Shown here: piece after piece, positions 1-8,695 of the stretch
Numbering within the stretch: the stretch's first letter is position 1
Layout of the letters: every line of letters begins with the position of its first letter
Source of the DNA: VAXT01 sp035318925
Lineage (GTDB): Bacteria; Actinomycetota; Thermoleophilia; Gaiellales; Gaiellaceae
Direction of reading: 5' to 3'
Assembly: GCA_035318925.1 (NCBI GenBank)
Contig: DATHDS010000042.1
Coordinates: 1-57,728 of the forward strand
DNA length: 57,728 nucleotides
Notes under the pieces: generated by a model
Seen by the model: only the letters and a program-made list of their open reading frames with translations
The model's database searches: none
Told to the model about the DNA's origin: nothing
Made by a program: the position numbers and the translations under genes

Positions 1-2345
1 GGCGGTGGCGGCGGCGGCGGCGGCGGAGTCACGGGCGTATAGGTCACGGCGAGGCCCGACGAAAGCGAGCCCACTTCGTTGCAGTGGAACTGGGCGGCCG
101 GCCCCGATCCTGAGCCCTGAAGACCCTCGGTCGACGAGCGGCCGGCCTCGTTGCCGACCGGCCCGTACACGGTCCGAATGACCCCGTCCGCCTCGTCGAA
201 GATGACCTCGACGTCGAAGACGCCTCCGGTGCCGTAGTGGCCTTTCCACTCGATCACGAACTGGCGGTTCGGCGCACTGCCGAGGAGCGCCGTGAAGACG
301 CCTTGACCCGAGTTGGTCAGGAGCTCGTCGTCCCAGAGGACGAAGATCGCTTTCCCCTGCCTCGGCGCCGGCAGGCATCCGTTCACGGCCCACGTGTTGA
401 CGTTGTCGAAGTTCAGAGCGCCGTTCGACTGCACGTTCGCGGAGGTGAAGGTCTGGCCGTAGAACGTGACCGGGAATGGGAATGCGACCACGCGCGAGCA
501 GTCGTCGCAGTGGATGCCCGCTGGGTCCGTCGCCGGGACGATCGTCTGACCGGTCTGGATCGAGATCGTGTAGTCGCCCGTCCCGGGAGGCGGTGGGGGC
601 GGGGGCGGCGGCGGGGGTGGGAGCGGCGGGGGCTGCGGCGGAGCCGGCCCGCACGACGGGAACTTGAACGAGCCGATCCGCGTCTTCCACGTCTGGCCGC
701 CGGTCGTCTGGACGTACTCCTGCGTGTACCAGAACGTGCAGTCGTCGGCGGGGTCGACGGTCATGTCCGAGTAGTCGCCCCAGCGGCCGAGGGCGCCCAA
801 CTGCGAGCCGCTCCCGTCGATGAGCGTCGACTCGCCCTGGGTGAGCTCGTTGGGCGGATCGGAGACGAGCCGGCCGGCATAGCGAACCCCGGGATAGGTG
901 TCCGTCCCATTAGCGACCGAATAGCCGACGGCGAGGTCGCCGCTTCCGTCCATCGCCACGCTCGGCATCCAGCGGTTGAGGCCGTCGGCCGGTGCGTACG
1001 TGCCCTGCTGCTGAATTCCCCAGTCGCCGGTCGTCCTCTGGAGCTCGTACCAGCGGACGCCCGCGTGGTTCGAGCCGTCGGTGTCGACCGAGTGGCTGAC
1101 GGCCATCGCCTCCCAGGTGCCGAAGTTGCGATAGGCGAGCCTGAACATGAGCCGGTCGGACATCGGGGCGAGCCGTTGGGTCGTCCCGGGCTGCGGGATG
1201 CAGAGGGTGAAGTAGTCGCAGAGGGTCGAGTCGTACGCCGCTGCTTGCAGGTCGCTTTCGTGCGCGACCGAGATCGAGGGGGTCGTCCAGTCGATCGTCG
1301 CGTGCCAGACCTGGAGCTTGTCCTCCGGCAGTCCCGCGAGGTCGAGGTTCATGGCGACGATCGGTGCGGGCGCGCCTTCCGGCGGCGGCGTCGGCCCGTC
1401 GACGTCGGCGGGCAGGATGTACGGGAGGGAGGGGTCGACGTCCTCCATGTCCTGGTAGACCATGTGCGCGGTCTCGCACGCGAGCATCTTGTCTCGCTCG
1501 AAGCCCCACACTCCGAAGCCGGCGAAGCTCCCGAAATTCAAGAACTGGGTTCCGGTCATCATGTACGCGTTCTGGCTCGGCCAGACTCCGAACTTCGGGT
1601 AGTCGTCGAACTTGTTCGTCTGGACCTGAAACTCGTACCGGCACCACGTGCCCGTGGGATCGTCCGTGCTCGAGACGGCGAGGCATTGGTAGTACGGGGT
1701 CTGATAGTGGAACTGCGAGGCGAACCACCGGCCGGCGAGCTGGTCGTACATCATGATCGGGTCCCCGTCGTTCGAGCCACCACAGTGCGGCAGGCCCGTG
1801 AACAGCGTGTTGCCGTGTGCGGGGCCGTAGACGAGGCCGCCCGTCTTGTTGTAGACGGCGAACGAGAGATTGACCCACTGCACGTAGTGGTTGGGCCCGA
1901 CCTCGCCCTCCGTGTCAGGTGGCATGAGGCCGTCGACGTTGCCGAGGCCGTCGAAATTCGTGATCGGGGCGGGCATGCGGCCGTTGCCGGGGCTCGTCTG
2001 GAGAGCGCCGTCGCCGGGCCTGCTCGTTCCGTGCGGGAACCTCAGCGGATAGCCCTGCTCGCTCTCGTTGAGGGACTTGTTCCCGTGCGGGGCCGGCGGG
2101 GCGGGCTTGATGTCACGCAACGGGCGCGAGAGATACGGGCGCGCGACGCCGGCGACGCGGCTACCGCTCGTCTTGTCCGAGACCCGAGCTTGTGAGCCGA
2201 CGCCTTCGGGCCCGAGGAGCTTCGCTGCCGGAAGAGCCTGGTGCTTCGACCCCTGCCGCGCGGCGTGCGGCGCCGCGAGTGCGACGCCGGCAATCAGGAC
2301 CGCAGCCCCAACCGCAATCAGCAGCCTGACGCGCCTTCCCCTCAC
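1..2345 (-). CDS. Large secreted protein, 3' end beyond the window
   Basis: Unrecognised secreted protein, open for 781 codons from a GTG at 2345 to the left edge; no stop lies in the window. The N-terminus is a signal peptide (basic MRGRRVR, then a hydrophobic run ending near ALAAPHA). A globular region of about 550 residues follows, rich in Trp, Tyr, Asp and Gly, with motifs such as PPDTEGEVGPNHYVQWVN. Next come a polyproline linker (about nt 583-645) and a second beta-rich domain with cysteines and a WDDELL motif. A second polyproline run starts at nt 1-27, so at least one more domain probably lies outside. The nearest upstream ATG (2353) stops at once, which supports GTG. It lies 41 nt after the DUF2339 gene on the same strand. 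Codon use is typical of the window. Extracellular location is well supported; function is unknown. Confidence 0.8.
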   Translation of the reverse strand, partial: MRGRRVRLLIAVGAAVLIAGVALAAPHAARQGSKHQALPAAKLLGPEGVGSQARVSDKTSGSRVAGVARPYLSRPLRDIKPAPPAPHGNKSLNESEQGYPLRFPHGTSRPGDGALQTSPGNGRMPAPITNFDGLGNVDGLMPPDTEGEVGPNHYVQWVNLSFAVYNKTGGLVYGPAHGNTLFTGLPHCGGSNDGDPIMMYDQLAGRWFASQFHYQTPYYQCLAVSSTDDPTGTWCRYEFQVQTNKFDDYPKFGVWPSQNAYMMTGTQFLNFGSFAGFGVWGFERDKMLACETAHMVYQDMEDVDPSLPYILPADVDGPTPPPEGAPAPIVAMNLDLAGLPEDKLQVWHATIDWTTPSISVAHESDLQAAAYDSTLCDYFTLCIPQPGTTQRLAPMSDRLMFRLAYRNFGTWEAMAVSHSVDTDGSNHAGVRWYELQRTTGDWGIQQQGTYAPADGLNRWMPSVAMDGSGDLAVGYSVANGTDTYPGVRYAGRLVSDPPNELTQGESTLIDGSGSQLGALGRWGDYSDMTVDPADDCTFWYTQEYVQTTGGQTWKTRIGSFKFPSCGPAPPQPPPLPPPPPPPPPPPPGTGDYTISIQTGQTIVPATDPAGIHCDDCSRVVAFPFPVTFYGQTFTSANVQSNGALNFDNVNTWAVNGCLPAPRQGKAIFVLWDDELLTNSGQGVFTALLGSAPNRQFVIEWKGHYGTGGVFDVEVIFDEADGVIRTVYGPVGNEAGRSSTEGLQGSGSGPAAQFHCNEVGSLSSGLAVTYTPVTPPPPPPPP

Positions 2346-2386
2346 GGCCCCATCTTGGCACCGTGCGGCCACAAAGCAAAGCGACG

Positions 2387-5300
2387 CTAGGCGGATGCGT
2401 CCCTGCGCTCGGAGCCGAGCTTCTGCACGAAGAAGCCGCCGAGGAGGAGGACGGCGCCGACCGCGAGGAACGAGAGCGCGCGCGTGACCGAGCTCAGGAA
2501 TCTGAGGTCGTAGAGGAAGATCTTCGCGAGGCTGACGGCGAAGAGGCCGAAGCCGACCGCCTGGAGCCAGACGACGCGCCGCTTGAGGCCGACGTAGAGG
2601 GCCACGAGCCCGACGAGCCCCCACAGCGCGCTGACCGCGGAGTGCCCGGCGTGGAACTTCGCCGCCACCGTCCCGTTGCCGATCGCCTCCGCCAGGCCGA
2701 GGATCGCCAGCGACGCGGCGTACATCAGGATGGCTGTGGACGCGACGAGGGACGCTCGCCGCCAAAGGGGCTCACGGCGAAGAAGGGCAGAGCTGAGCGT
2801 GTTGCCCCCTGCCCGCGGCTCCTCCTCGGTGGCCCGACCGCAGTACCAGGCGAAGGCCCAGGCGGCGCAGGCGACGAAGACGAGGCTGAGCACGCCTCCC
2901 TCGGGATGCCGGTTCGACTCGAAGAAGTCGCTCGGTGGGCCGTCGAGGACGACCGCGTGGCCGGCGGCAAGCGCGAGGTAGAAGAAAGACGCGAGCTGGA
3001 GACGTTTCTCCCCGGCGCGGTCGGCGACCAGGACGAGCGCTGCTGCGAGGCCGGCCCAGACGAGCACCAGCCACGTGCCCGACACGAGCACGTCGGTCGC
3101 CCCGACGGCCGCGAGCAGCGCCGGCGCCCAGAGCAGCGTGGAGAAATCTCGGTCCCGAGTGAAGACGAGAGCGCCGAGCGCGCAGTAGAAGGCGGCGATG
3201 CCGAGGAGGATCGAGCCCTGCGCCGTGTCTCCGGCGACGAGCTCCGGAGCAGCCGCCAGGGCCAGTCCGAGGCTGAAGAGTGAGTAGACGACGATGATCG
3301 GGAAGACCGCTCGGTCGGGCCGTCGGAGCCGGTCGACGAGTGAGCCCGCCAGCAGCGCGGCGGCCACGACGAGGAAGCCGAGATCGCGCCGGTCCCCCTC
3401 GAGCGAGCCCGGGAAGAAGCCGAGTGCGTGCGCGAGGGTGACGGCGAGCCAGACGAGGCCGCCGAAGCGCAACTGGACGAGCGACCACCGGTGCCCTGAG
3501 GAGAGGACCGCGAGCGCAACGGCCCCCCAGAGCGCGACGACTGCGACGTGCCCCCACTGGAAGGCCGGCCCCACGTCGCCGTCGGAGATCCACTCGGCGA
3601 GGCCGAGCACGACGAGCGACGCAACGTAGAGCGCTGAGACGGAAGCCGTCCAGCCGATGATCGAGCGCCACAGCGGCTGGCGAATCCGGAAGGACTCGAG
3701 TAACGGCTCGACGTCGATCAGCGCCTCCGGCGGAGGCGTCGCCGTCCACGACCGGCAGTAGTACGCGACGATCGAGCCGGCCAGCGCGACGCCGACGAAG
3801 GCGACGACGCCCTCGGCCGGTCGTGCGCTTGCCTCGTAGAGCTGGCGAAGCGGGGCATCGAAGGACAGGGCATGGACGAGCGCTGCCGCCAGGTAGGCGA
3901 ACGAGCCCACCTGGTACCGGAGCTGGCCGACTCGCCTCGCCAGCCAGGCGAGGGTCGCGGCGCCGGCCGCCCATACGAGCACGAGGACGGTGCCCGACAG
4001 GAGATCGGCCAGGCCGAAGGCCAGGATCGTCACGGCGGCGACCGCGATCCCGATGCCTGGGAGTACGTCTACATCCGCCGGCCGCTCGCCAGTCGGCTCT
4101 TGTTGACCCAGCCGGTCGAGAAGCGTCCCGGCCAGGAGCGCGGTTGCGCCCACGAGGAAGGCGATTCCCCGGCGCTCCGGCTCGAACGTAGGGGCGATGT
4201 AGAGCCCGATCTGCGCGGCGATCGCACCGAACCAGATCAGGGCGCCGTCTCGGAGCCGGCGTTGAGACCAGACGATTCCGGCCGTCAGGGTGCCCAGGGC
4301 AACGGCGCCCCAGAGCCCGATGACGGCTACGTGGCCCCACTCGAACGCCGCCTGGACGTCGTCGGCTGCGATCCACTCGGCCAGGCCGAGGACGCCGAGC
4401 GACGCGGCGTAGAGGGCGGCGAGCGCGGAGATCCAGCCGACGACCTCGCGCCACAGCGCCTGGCCGCGGCGGAAGGCGTCGAGCATCGGCTCGAGCGGAG
4501 CGAGGATCCCGGCCGAGGCACGGGCGCTCTCCCAGGGGCGGCAGCAGTAGGTCACGATCGAACCGGCCAGGGCGATGCCGACGAGCGCCAGCCCGCCCCG
4601 TGCGGGGTGCTCGCCGGCCTGGTAGAGCCGGTGCAGCGGGGCATCCAGCAGGATGGTGTGGAGAACTGCCGCCGCCAGGTACGCGAATGAAGCGAGCTGG
4701 TAGCGAGGCTCGTTGATCCGGCGCGCGAGCCACGCGAGGATCGCCGCCTCTGCAGCCCAGGCGATCGTGAGCGTCGGGCCCGACACGAGGTCGGCGAGCC
4801 CGACCGCGACGAGGCCGAGCCCGATCGCGGCCAGGAGCGCGCTGAGATCCCGATGGATCCGCTTCGGGAAGACGACGGCGGCGATCGCGCCGTAGACGGC
4901 GGCGACGCCGAGCAGCATCCACCCTTCGTCCCTGCCGGTGAACTGGGCCGTCGTCACGCCGCCTGCGACGACGGCGCTGAAGAGGATCAGGGAGGACGGA
5001 AGGGGCGCGAGATCGGGTGAGGCGAACCGAACCTGGAGCCCGAGGGCCGATGCGAGGTACAGCAGCCAGAAGGCCGCTGCCACGCCGACGACGTCCCACT
5101 CGGTGGGACTCGCCTGGCCGACGAGCACGGCGACCTGCGGGACCGTGACCGCGACGCCGATCGCGAGCAGGACCTGCCAGCGCTTCCCGAGCGCGACCAC
5201 GGCAGTGCCGGCGAAGACGAGAGCCGCGAAAGCGGTCCCCGCCGAGCTCAGCTCGCCGTTCTGAAGGCCGACCGCCGCCGGCGCGACCGTCGCGCCGATG

Positions 5301-6355
5301 AGGCCGAGGCCGGCGATCAGCTCGGACGACCAGGCGAGCGCCGTCGCGACGCCGACCGCGGCGATCGCTGCGGCAATGATCAGAGCCGCCCAGTCCGAGA
5401 CCAGGTCGTACTGGAGCCTGGCGGCGAGCAGCGTCGCGTAGCCTCCGCCGATGCCTGCGCCGGCGGCCGCGTACGCGGAGTAGTAGAGGTGCCCGTAGCG
5501 CCTGCGCACGTAGAGACCCGCCGAGAACACGAGGGCCGAGGCGATCGCCCCGAGACTGACGCGAGCGACAGGGCCGATCCAGCCTCGGTTGACGGCGAGA
5601 ACGAAGAAGAAGAGAACTCCGAGCAAGGTCACGAGCCCGCCAACCCAGGCGAGCACCTTTGCGCCGAACAGATCCTCGAACGTGACCCCGCTCCACCACG
5701 GCGGCTCCGGAGGCTCGGCAGGCGGCCGCGGGGGAGCAGGCGGGGGCTTCGGGGGAGCCACGGGTGCTGCGACCGGCGCAGCGACGGGAATAGGTGGCGG
5801 CTCCGGCACCGTGGGCGCGGGCGGGACGACGGGCGGTGGAGGTACGTGCGCCGGCGCAGGCTGGGCAGGCATGCCCGCGGCGACTCGCCGGAGGTCGGCG
5901 AGCTCGTGCTCGAGTGCCTCGAGGCGCCGGGCGAAGTCCTCGAGCTTGCGCATGAAGCGTTCCGGCTGGGGATTCGGTGGCTGCGGGTTCGAGGCCGCGG
6001 GCGGCGGAGCGGGGGACGGGGCAGCCGGGGCCTGGCCGGGCGCAGCCGGGCGCCCCAAGCGCGCCCCGATCTCGATCACGAGAAAGAGCGGGGCGACGAA
6101 GCTCTTCAGCCACCAATCGAAGGTCAACCGCCACACGCGACCAGGGCTCGTCTTCGCTCTGATCATCCGCACCGAATCGGCGATCCAGAGCGGGACCGCA
6201 CAGAGAGCCCAGATGACGCCTGCGGTGGTGCTGCCCGCAAGCGCGGCGATCCCACCGAGACCGAAGAGCCAGAAGAAGCCGACGCCGTAGTGGATGACGA
6301 GCGCCGCCGCCAGGTTGCCGTCGCCGCTGGTGGTCGGGGCCTCAGTCGTCGTCAT
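2387..6355 (-). CDS. DUF2339 polytopic membrane protein with internal triplication
   Basis: Very large integral membrane protein (1322 aa) of the DUF2339 family, whose function is not established. The N-terminus has two or three membrane segments and a short cytoplasmic stretch. A coiled-coil (MRKLEDFARRLEALEHELAD) and a Pro/Ala-rich linker follow, at about residues 130-220. Beyond residue 225 are dozens of hydrophobic helices. Three related modules are visible: WLARRINEPRYQLASFAYLA with LYQAGEHPARGG (near residue 578), WLARRVGQLRYQVGSFAYLA with LYEASARPAEGV (near 838), and a weaker copy with FFESNRHPEGGV (near 1150). Each is followed by a Pro/Arg-rich loop, LWR and a GLAEWI- or GLAEAI-type helix. 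The start overlaps the end of the PASTA lipoprotein gene by 14 nt, which suggests co-expression. Confidence 0.9.
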   Translation of the reverse strand: MTTTEAPTTSGDGNLAAALVIHYGVGFFWLFGLGGIAALAGSTTAGVIWALCAVPLWIADSVRMIRAKTSPGRVWRLTFDWWLKSFVAPLFLVIEIGARLGRPAAPGQAPAAPSPAPPPAASNPQPPNPQPERFMRKLEDFARRLEALEHELADLRRVAAGMPAQPAPAHVPPPPVVPPAPTVPEPPPIPVAAPVAAPVAPPKPPPAPPRPPAEPPEPPWWSGVTFEDLFGAKVLAWVGGLVTLLGVLFFFVLAVNRGWIGPVARVSLGAIASALVFSAGLYVRRRYGHLYYSAYAAAGAGIGGGYATLLAARLQYDLVSDWAALIIAAAIAAVGVATALAWSSELIAGLGLIGATVAPAAVGLQNGELSSAGTAFAALVFAGTAVVALGKRWQVLLAIGVAVTVPQVAVLVGQASPTEWDVVGVAAAFWLLYLASALGLQVRFASPDLAPLPSSLILFSAVVAGGVTTAQFTGRDEGWMLLGVAAVYGAIAAVVFPKRIHRDLSALLAAIGLGLVAVGLADLVSGPTLTIAWAAEAAILAWLARRINEPRYQLASFAYLAAAVLHTILLDAPLHRLYQAGEHPARGGLALVGIALAGSIVTYCCRPWESARASAGILAPLEPMLDAFRRGQALWREVVGWISALAALYAASLGVLGLAEWIAADDVQAAFEWGHVAVIGLWGAVALGTLTAGIVWSQRRLRDGALIWFGAIAAQIGLYIAPTFEPERRGIAFLVGATALLAGTLLDRLGQQEPTGERPADVDVLPGIGIAVAAVTILAFGLADLLSGTVLVLVWAAGAATLAWLARRVGQLRYQVGSFAYLAAALVHALSFDAPLRQLYEASARPAEGVVAFVGVALAGSIVAYYCRSWTATPPPEALIDVEPLLESFRIRQPLWRSIIGWTASVSALYVASLVVLGLAEWISDGDVGPAFQWGHVAVVALWGAVALAVLSSGHRWSLVQLRFGGLVWLAVTLAHALGFFPGSLEGDRRDLGFLVVAAALLAGSLVDRLRRPDRAVFPIIVVYSLFSLGLALAAAPELVAGDTAQGSILLGIAAFYCALGALVFTRDRDFSTLLWAPALLAAVGATDVLVSGTWLVLVWAGLAAALVLVADRAGEKRLQLASFFYLALAAGHAVVLDGPPSDFFESNRHPEGGVLSLVFVACAAWAFAWYCGRATEEEPRAGGNTLSSALLRREPLWRRASLVASTAILMYAASLAILGLAEAIGNGTVAAKFHAGHSAVSALWGLVGLVALYVGLKRRVVWLQAVGFGLFAVSLAKIFLYDLRFLSSVTRALSFLAVGAVLLLGGFFVQKLGSERRDASA

Positions 6356-6650
6356 CGCAGGAGAAGTGCTGTACGTAGAGATCGACCTCCGCCGCGCGAC
6401 CGCCGGGGCCGGGGACCTGACTGCACACCGTCCAGTTGGAGCGGATGATCACTTCGTCCTCCGCGTAAACGTAATCCTCGAGGCCGCGCTCTCCAAGCGT
6501 CTCCTCGGCTTCGTCGAGCCGGAGGCCGACCACATCCGGGACGCGAGCCGGCGGCTTGTGCCTGGGGGCCGACCGCTCCGCACCTCCGCAACCGGCTGCG
6601 CCGAGACAGAGCGCGACCCAGCAACTGAGCAAGACCGCCTTGTCGATCAT
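6342..6650 (-). CDS. Small lipoprotein with one PASTA domain
   Basis: 102-residue secreted lipoprotein. The signal peptide ends in a lipobox (LGAAGC, Cys at residue 21), so the mature protein should be lipidated on the outer face of the membrane. One PASTA domain follows, beginning VPDVVGLRLDEAEETL. PASTA domains bind muropeptides or act as spacers in penicillin-binding proteins and serine/threonine kinases. Here the domain stands alone, so a cell-wall sensing or scaffolding role is only an inference. The ATG at 6650 is chosen over longer in-frame starts because it places the signal peptide at the N-terminus and has a TAGGGT hexamer 7 nt upstream. The acidic C-terminus ends CDDDD. The stop lies inside the DUF2339 gene start (14-nt overlap). 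Confidence 0.8.
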   Translation of the reverse strand: MIDKAVLLSCWVALCLGAAGCGGAERSAPRHKPPARVPDVVGLRLDEAEETLGERGLEDYVYAEDEVIIRSNWTVCSQVPGPGGRAAEVDLYVQHFSCDDDD

Positions 6651-6657
6651 GCCTCCG

Positions 6658-6663
6658 ACCCTA
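6658..6663 (-). promoter_or_regulatory. Candidate leaderless -10 for the PASTA lipoprotein gene
   Basis: TAGGGT on the minus strand, 7 nt before the ATG at 6650. The spacing matches that seen before many genes in this window, so transcription would start at or next to the start codon. Confidence 0.45.
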
Positions 6664-6750
6664 GATTCGGCCGGTCTCCGTCGCTTCGGGAGACTCCCTC
6701 TGAGGGCTAGGGGATCTCCCTGCACTCGCCGTGCCTCTCTCACTCCGTCA

Positions 6751-6786
6751 TATCGCATACTTGCTATTGATAGCAAAGACGCTATA
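6751..6786. promoter_or_regulatory. 36-bp imperfect palindrome, candidate operator
   Basis: Two 16-bp arms separated by TTGA (6767-6770). The inner six pairs are perfect (TTGCTA/TAGCAA) and 12 of 16 pairs match overall. It is AT-rich compared with its surroundings and sits in the divergent region between the PASTA lipoprotein gene and prfA. A dimeric regulator site is an inference; no regulator gene lies next to it. Confidence 0.5.
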
Positions 6787-6814
6787 TGAAGTCAAGTGGA
6801 CTTTTGGGCGGCGC

Positions 6815-6820
6815 TACCCT
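6815..6820 (+). promoter_or_regulatory. Candidate leaderless -10 for prfA
   Basis: TACCCT ends 7 nt before the prfA ATG at 6828. No Shine-Dalgarno sequence is present, consistent with a leaderless message. Confidence 0.45.
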
Positions 6821-6827
6821 TCGCTCC

Positions 6828-7865
6828 ATGGCCATCCAAGAGCTCGTCGACGAGGTCGAGCGCTCCTATCGGGAAACGCAGGAGCGCCTGTCGGACCCTG
6901 CCGTCTACAACGACCACCGCGAGGCGGCCGATGTCGGACGGCGCCTGAAGGAGCTCGAGGGCCCGTACAAGCTGGCCGAGGCGTGGCGCGGCGTGCGCGA
7001 GGACCTCGATGCGGCGCAGGACGACGGCGACCTGCGCGAGCTCGTGCCGGAGCTCGAGGAGCGCCTCGGAACGCTCGAGGAGGATCTCAAGCTCGCCCTC
7101 GTCGAGTCCGACCCGGCCGATCACAAGGACGTCCTCGTCGAGATCCGGCAGGGAGTGGGGGGTGACGAGGCCGCGCTCTGGGCGGGCGACCTCTACCGCA
7201 TGCTGACGCGCTACGCGGAGCGACGCGGCTTCAAGACCGAGGTGCTCTCGGTGAGCGAGAGCGAAGGCGGCGGCTTCAAGGAGGTCACGTTCGCGGTCAA
7301 AGGGGACGGCGCCTACTCGATCTTCAAGTGGGAGGGCGGAACGCATCGTGTGCAGCGCGTTCCCCAGACCGAGTCGCAGGGCCGCATCCACACGTCCACC
7401 GCGACCGTGGCCGTCATGCCCGAGGCCGAGGAGGTCGAGGTCGAGATCGACCCCAACGACCTGAAGATCGACGTCTACCGCTCGACCGGTCCCGGCGGGC
7501 AGAGCGTCAACACGACCGACTCCGCCGTCCGCATCACCCACGTGCCGACCGGCCTCGTCGTGGCGATGCAGGACGAGAAATCGCAGCTCCAGAACAAGGC
7601 GAAGGCGTTGCGCGTGCTTCGGGCGCGTCTGTACGAGCTCGAGCGGCGCAAGCAGCGAGAGGAGCAGGAAGCCGAGCGCCGCTCGCAGATCGGCACGGGC
7701 GAGCGCGCGGAGAAGATCCGCACCTACAACTTCGCTGAGAGCCGCGTCACCGATCACCGGATCAAGCTCACCCAGCACCGGCTCGACGCGATCCTGGACG
7801 GCGAGCTCGACGAGTTCACGGAGGCGATCGCTGCCGAGGACCGGCAGCGCGCGCTCGAGGCGTGA
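6828..7865 (+). CDS. prfA: Peptide chain release factor 1
   Basis: 345-aa class I release factor that recognises UAA and UAG and triggers peptidyl-tRNA hydrolysis on the ribosome. Visible hallmarks are the GGQ loop (STGPGGQSVNTTDSAVR), whose Gln is the target of PrmC, and the codon-recognition tripeptide of PxT type (VPQTESQGRIHT). The N-terminal helical domain and the basic C-terminal tail are complete and the length is normal. The ATG at 6828 matches the family N-terminus (MAIQELVDEVERSY); the in-frame ATG at 6786 would add 14 unrelated residues. It begins a tightly packed run of genes and its TGA overlaps the prmC start as GTGA. Confidence 0.97.
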   Translation: MAIQELVDEVERSYRETQERLSDPAVYNDHREAADVGRRLKELEGPYKLAEAWRGVREDLDAAQDDGDLRELVPELEERLGTLEEDLKLALVESDPADHKDVLVEIRQGVGGDEAALWAGDLYRMLTRYAERRGFKTEVLSVSESEGGGFKEVTFAVKGDGAYSIFKWEGGTHRVQRVPQTESQGRIHTSTATVAVMPEAEEVEVEIDPNDLKIDVYRSTGPGGQSVNTTDSAVRITHVPTGLVVAMQDEKSQLQNKAKALRVLRARLYELERRKQREEQEAERRSQIGTGERAEKIRTYNFAESRVTDHRIKLTQHRLDAILDGELDEFTEAIAAEDRQRALEA

Positions 7866-8695
7866 CCGCGCGGGAGCTCTTGGGCTCGGCTGCCGAGGAG
7901 CTCGAGCTGGCCGGCTGCCCGTCGCCGCGCGTGGACGCCGAGTGGCTGCTCGCGCACGCGCTCGGGGTGACGCGGACGGACCTGTACGCCGACGGGAATC
8001 ATCTCCTGACCGCCGCGGAGCAGCAGAGCTTCCGGGAGCTCGTGGCGCGCCGCGCGGAGCGCGAGCCGCTCGCATACGTGCTGGGCGAATGGGGCTTTCG
8101 CCGACTGACGCTCCGTGTCGACTCGCGGGTTCTCATCCCTAGGCCCGAGACCGAGTCGCTCGTCGAGCGCTGCCTCGCGCTGCTCGACGGATCGTCGGAG
8201 CCGCGTGTGCTCGACATCGGCGTCGGCTCCGGTGCGATCGCGCTCGCGATCGCCGACGAGAGCCCCCGAGCGCGCATCGTGGCGACCGACAGTTCGGCAG
8301 GCGCCCTTGCCGTCGCCGATGAGAACCGGCGCCGCACCGGGCTGACGGAACGGGTCGAGCTGGTGCGGGGAGAGCTGTTTGCCGGCCTCGAAGGGCCCTT
8401 CGACCTCGTCGTCTCGAATCCGCCGTACGTGGCCCCGGACGAGATCGACCGTCTTGACCCCGAGGTCGCGCGGTACGAGCCGCGCGAGGCGCTCGTGGCC
8501 TGCGGCGCCACCGAGGCGATCGCGGAGCAGGCACGCTCTCGGCTCGTCCCCGGCGGCTCCCTCGTGCTCGAGACCGGCGACGACCAGGCGCGCGGCGTGG
8601 CCGAGCTGCTGAGCGGCCTCGGGTACGAAGAGGTGTCGATCGGGGAAGACCTGGCGGGACGAGAGCGGGTCGTCGATGGACGCACGCCTCGTTGA
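7862..8695 (+). CDS. prmC: Release factor glutamine N5-methyltransferase
   Basis: 277-aa SAM-dependent methyltransferase that methylates the Gln of the GGQ motif in release factors, improving termination. The N-terminal helical domain is followed by a Rossmann methyltransferase domain with the SAM motif DIGVGSGAIALAIA and the diagnostic NPPY signature (VVSNPPYVAPDE) that clamps the Gln side chain. The GTG start overlaps the prfA stop (GTGA), which is the normal coupling of enzyme and substrate genes. The 3' end overlaps the next gene by 20 nt. Confidence 0.96.
   Translation: MTARELLGSAAEELELAGCPSPRVDAEWLLAHALGVTRTDLYADGNHLLTAAEQQSFRELVARRAEREPLAYVLGEWGFRRLTLRVDSRVLIPRPETESLVERCLALLDGSSEPRVLDIGVGSGAIALAIADESPRARIVATDSSAGALAVADENRRRTGLTERVELVRGELFAGLEGPFDLVVSNPPYVAPDEIDRLDPEVARYEPREALVACGATEAIAEQARSRLVPGGSLVLETGDDQARGVAELLSGLGYEEVSIGEDLAGRERVVDGRTPR

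Noticed and set aside
237..2195. Long plus-strand ORF of 652 codons opposite the secreted protein
   Set aside because: Its translation is Arg/Val-rich without hydrophobic or domain structure, while the minus frame gives a signal peptide and coherent domains. It is a high-GC shadow frame.
2772..6134. 1120-codon minus-strand ORF inside the DUF2339 gene
   Set aside because: Arg/Pro-rich shadow in another frame; the 1322-codon frame has clear membrane helices and repeats.
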